A stretch of 64,000 nucleotides of DNA from Ceratopteris richardii (Eukaryota > Streptophyta > Polypodiopsida > Polypodiales > Pteridaceae). This document shows, piece by piece, positions 63,240 through 64,000 of this stretch. A program made the translations under genes and the position numbers. Under the pieces are notes generated by a model. The model saw only the letters and a list, made by a program, of their open reading frames with translations, had not been told where the DNA came from and ran no database searches. Location of the stretch: positions 114,775,917 to 114,839,916 of the forward strand of contig CM035423.1 in NCBI GenBank assembly GCA_020310875.1, read 5' to 3'. Position 1 is the first letter of the stretch; every line of letters begins with the position of its first letter.

Positions 63240-63700
63240 CATTAACAAATACACATAGAATTCCTTGAGATAAATCCAAGAAAAGAAGTTGGGTATGGAA
63301 TAGGTGACTCCCCCAGTCAAGATCAATCCCTTCAAGATATCCTCTTTATATATGAAGAGTAGGAAGACATTCAATCGGAATAAAGATTAGACTTTGAATC
63401 CAATTCTTTACACAAATTTCCACATTTCAAGGTTTTATGGAAATCAAATTCTATTCAAATGTGAGCCCCCATGATAATGATAAGGAATGAAGATTGAGCT
63501 ATACCTAGGAACATGGAGGTTGTGAAGAACACTAAAGTGAAAATCCATCTCACTTTAGAAGAGCTCTTAATAATAAAGTCAGAACTATGAAAAAACATAG
63601 CTAATCAAGTGCGTGAAATAGCTAGTTCCCATTCAAAAGTATAATCCAACAGGAAATTCCTAGAGATCCCCATAGACAAGATAGGGGATATGATGTTGGA
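63240..63700 (+). pseudogene. Gypsy gag-protease linker fragment, same family as element H
   Basis: The plus strand reads, with about six stops, HIEFLEINPRKEVGYGIGD through PRNMEVVKNTKVKIHLTLEELL to KFLEIPIDKIGD. The last motif is nearly the same as the VPIEKIGG at the start of the H protease frame (51424). This is therefore the segment that normally precedes the protease, lying after RNase H. It looks like part of a second copy or a rearrangement. No LTR is seen. Confidence 0.5.
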
Positions 63701-64000
63701 AAAACAATGTTCCTATTGGTCCATTCTATCCAGAGTTTACAGGATGTGTACAAGCTTTTATACTCCCTCAAGCTGACGGCCGCGTAACAACATGTGTAGT
63801 TGTCAAACTCATCTTGTACACACTAGATCCTTGGCGGCGTGGATAGGTCGCTATTCTTCCAAATCTCCCACCCGGGATCAAATCCCATCGCACGCCAACA
63901 ACACGTGGCAAATAAAAGATTTTAGCGTTTGCTTTTGGCTAAAATTGGCGGACGAGCGTGAACTCAATCCATTGTGTTTTTTATGTGCTTTATTAGAGCT
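63701..64000. other. Unassigned right end, with a weak tRNA-like motif
   Basis: TTGGCGGCGTGGATAGGTCG (63831-63850) and CCCGGGATCAAATCCCATC (63871-63889) have A- and B-box-like form and spacing on the plus strand. The match is weak. The rest is anonymous. Confidence 0.25.

Overview
This window looks like nuclear DNA from a large-genome seed plant, and it is almost entirely a graveyard of transposable elements. It is AT-rich and mostly non-coding. It holds nested Copia and Gypsy LTR retrotransposons of typical plant type (tRNA-iMet-like primer sites TGGTATCAGAGC, GAG-pre-integrase modules, DGGSG proteases). A LINE endonuclease piece, SINE-like tRNA relics and two relics of spliced, unidentified genes complete it. 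Every coding frame of any length is broken somewhere. A conifer-like gymnosperm is a reasonable guess from the density of old, unpurged elements, but the sequence does not prove a species. I see no intact host gene, rRNA, functional tRNA or CRISPR array.

Layout. 1-9691: a 5' fragment of Copia family 1 (839-1694, minus), a very decayed Copia element with both LTRs (about 2902-7165, minus), a tRNA-like SINE head (about 7430-7705) and a LINE endonuclease relic (about 8810-9691, plus). 9692-14365: a second family-1 Copia on the plus strand, with an 888-bp TG...CA insertion inside its primer binding site. 14366-16314: the 3' LTR of another minus element plus a CATATGGGATCC-rich repeat. 16315-22143: a near full-length minus Copia (element A) with a 1,081-bp 3' LTR and a truncated 5' LTR. 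22144-30691: three more family-1 pieces, including a triplicated integrase segment, a 722-bp solo LTR with a perfect 5-bp target duplication, a detached gag fragment, and the best-preserved copy (26232-30691). 30692-32880: another truncated Copia.

32900-43180 is the least explained part. It has two degenerate, apparently intron-containing coding relics (plus 32930-35160; minus about 37730-39780) around a tandem array of long hairpins (35452-36325), a tRNA-like sequence, and anonymous sequence.

43183-64000: three Gypsy elements. Element G (minus, 43183 to about 51400) carries an extra ORF downstream of integrase, and a 21-bp minisatellite encoding a seven-residue repeat plus a poly-Gln tract at the start of gag. 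Element H (plus) is split in its RNase H region by element I (53515-62761, minus), which has two roughly 1.03-kb LTRs and an exact TTTTG target duplication. Element I carries a W-box-like TTGAC array in each LTR and a 620-bp G-rich array with G-quadruplex potential before its 3' LTR.

The genes do not form pathways. They are gag-pol modules (capsid, protease, reverse transcriptase, RNase H, integrase), each of which once copied its own element. Nesting gives a relative order: H before I, family-1 copy 2 before the insertions at 9935 and 14366, the LINE before family-1 copy 2, and the triplicated integrase before the solo LTR at 22508.
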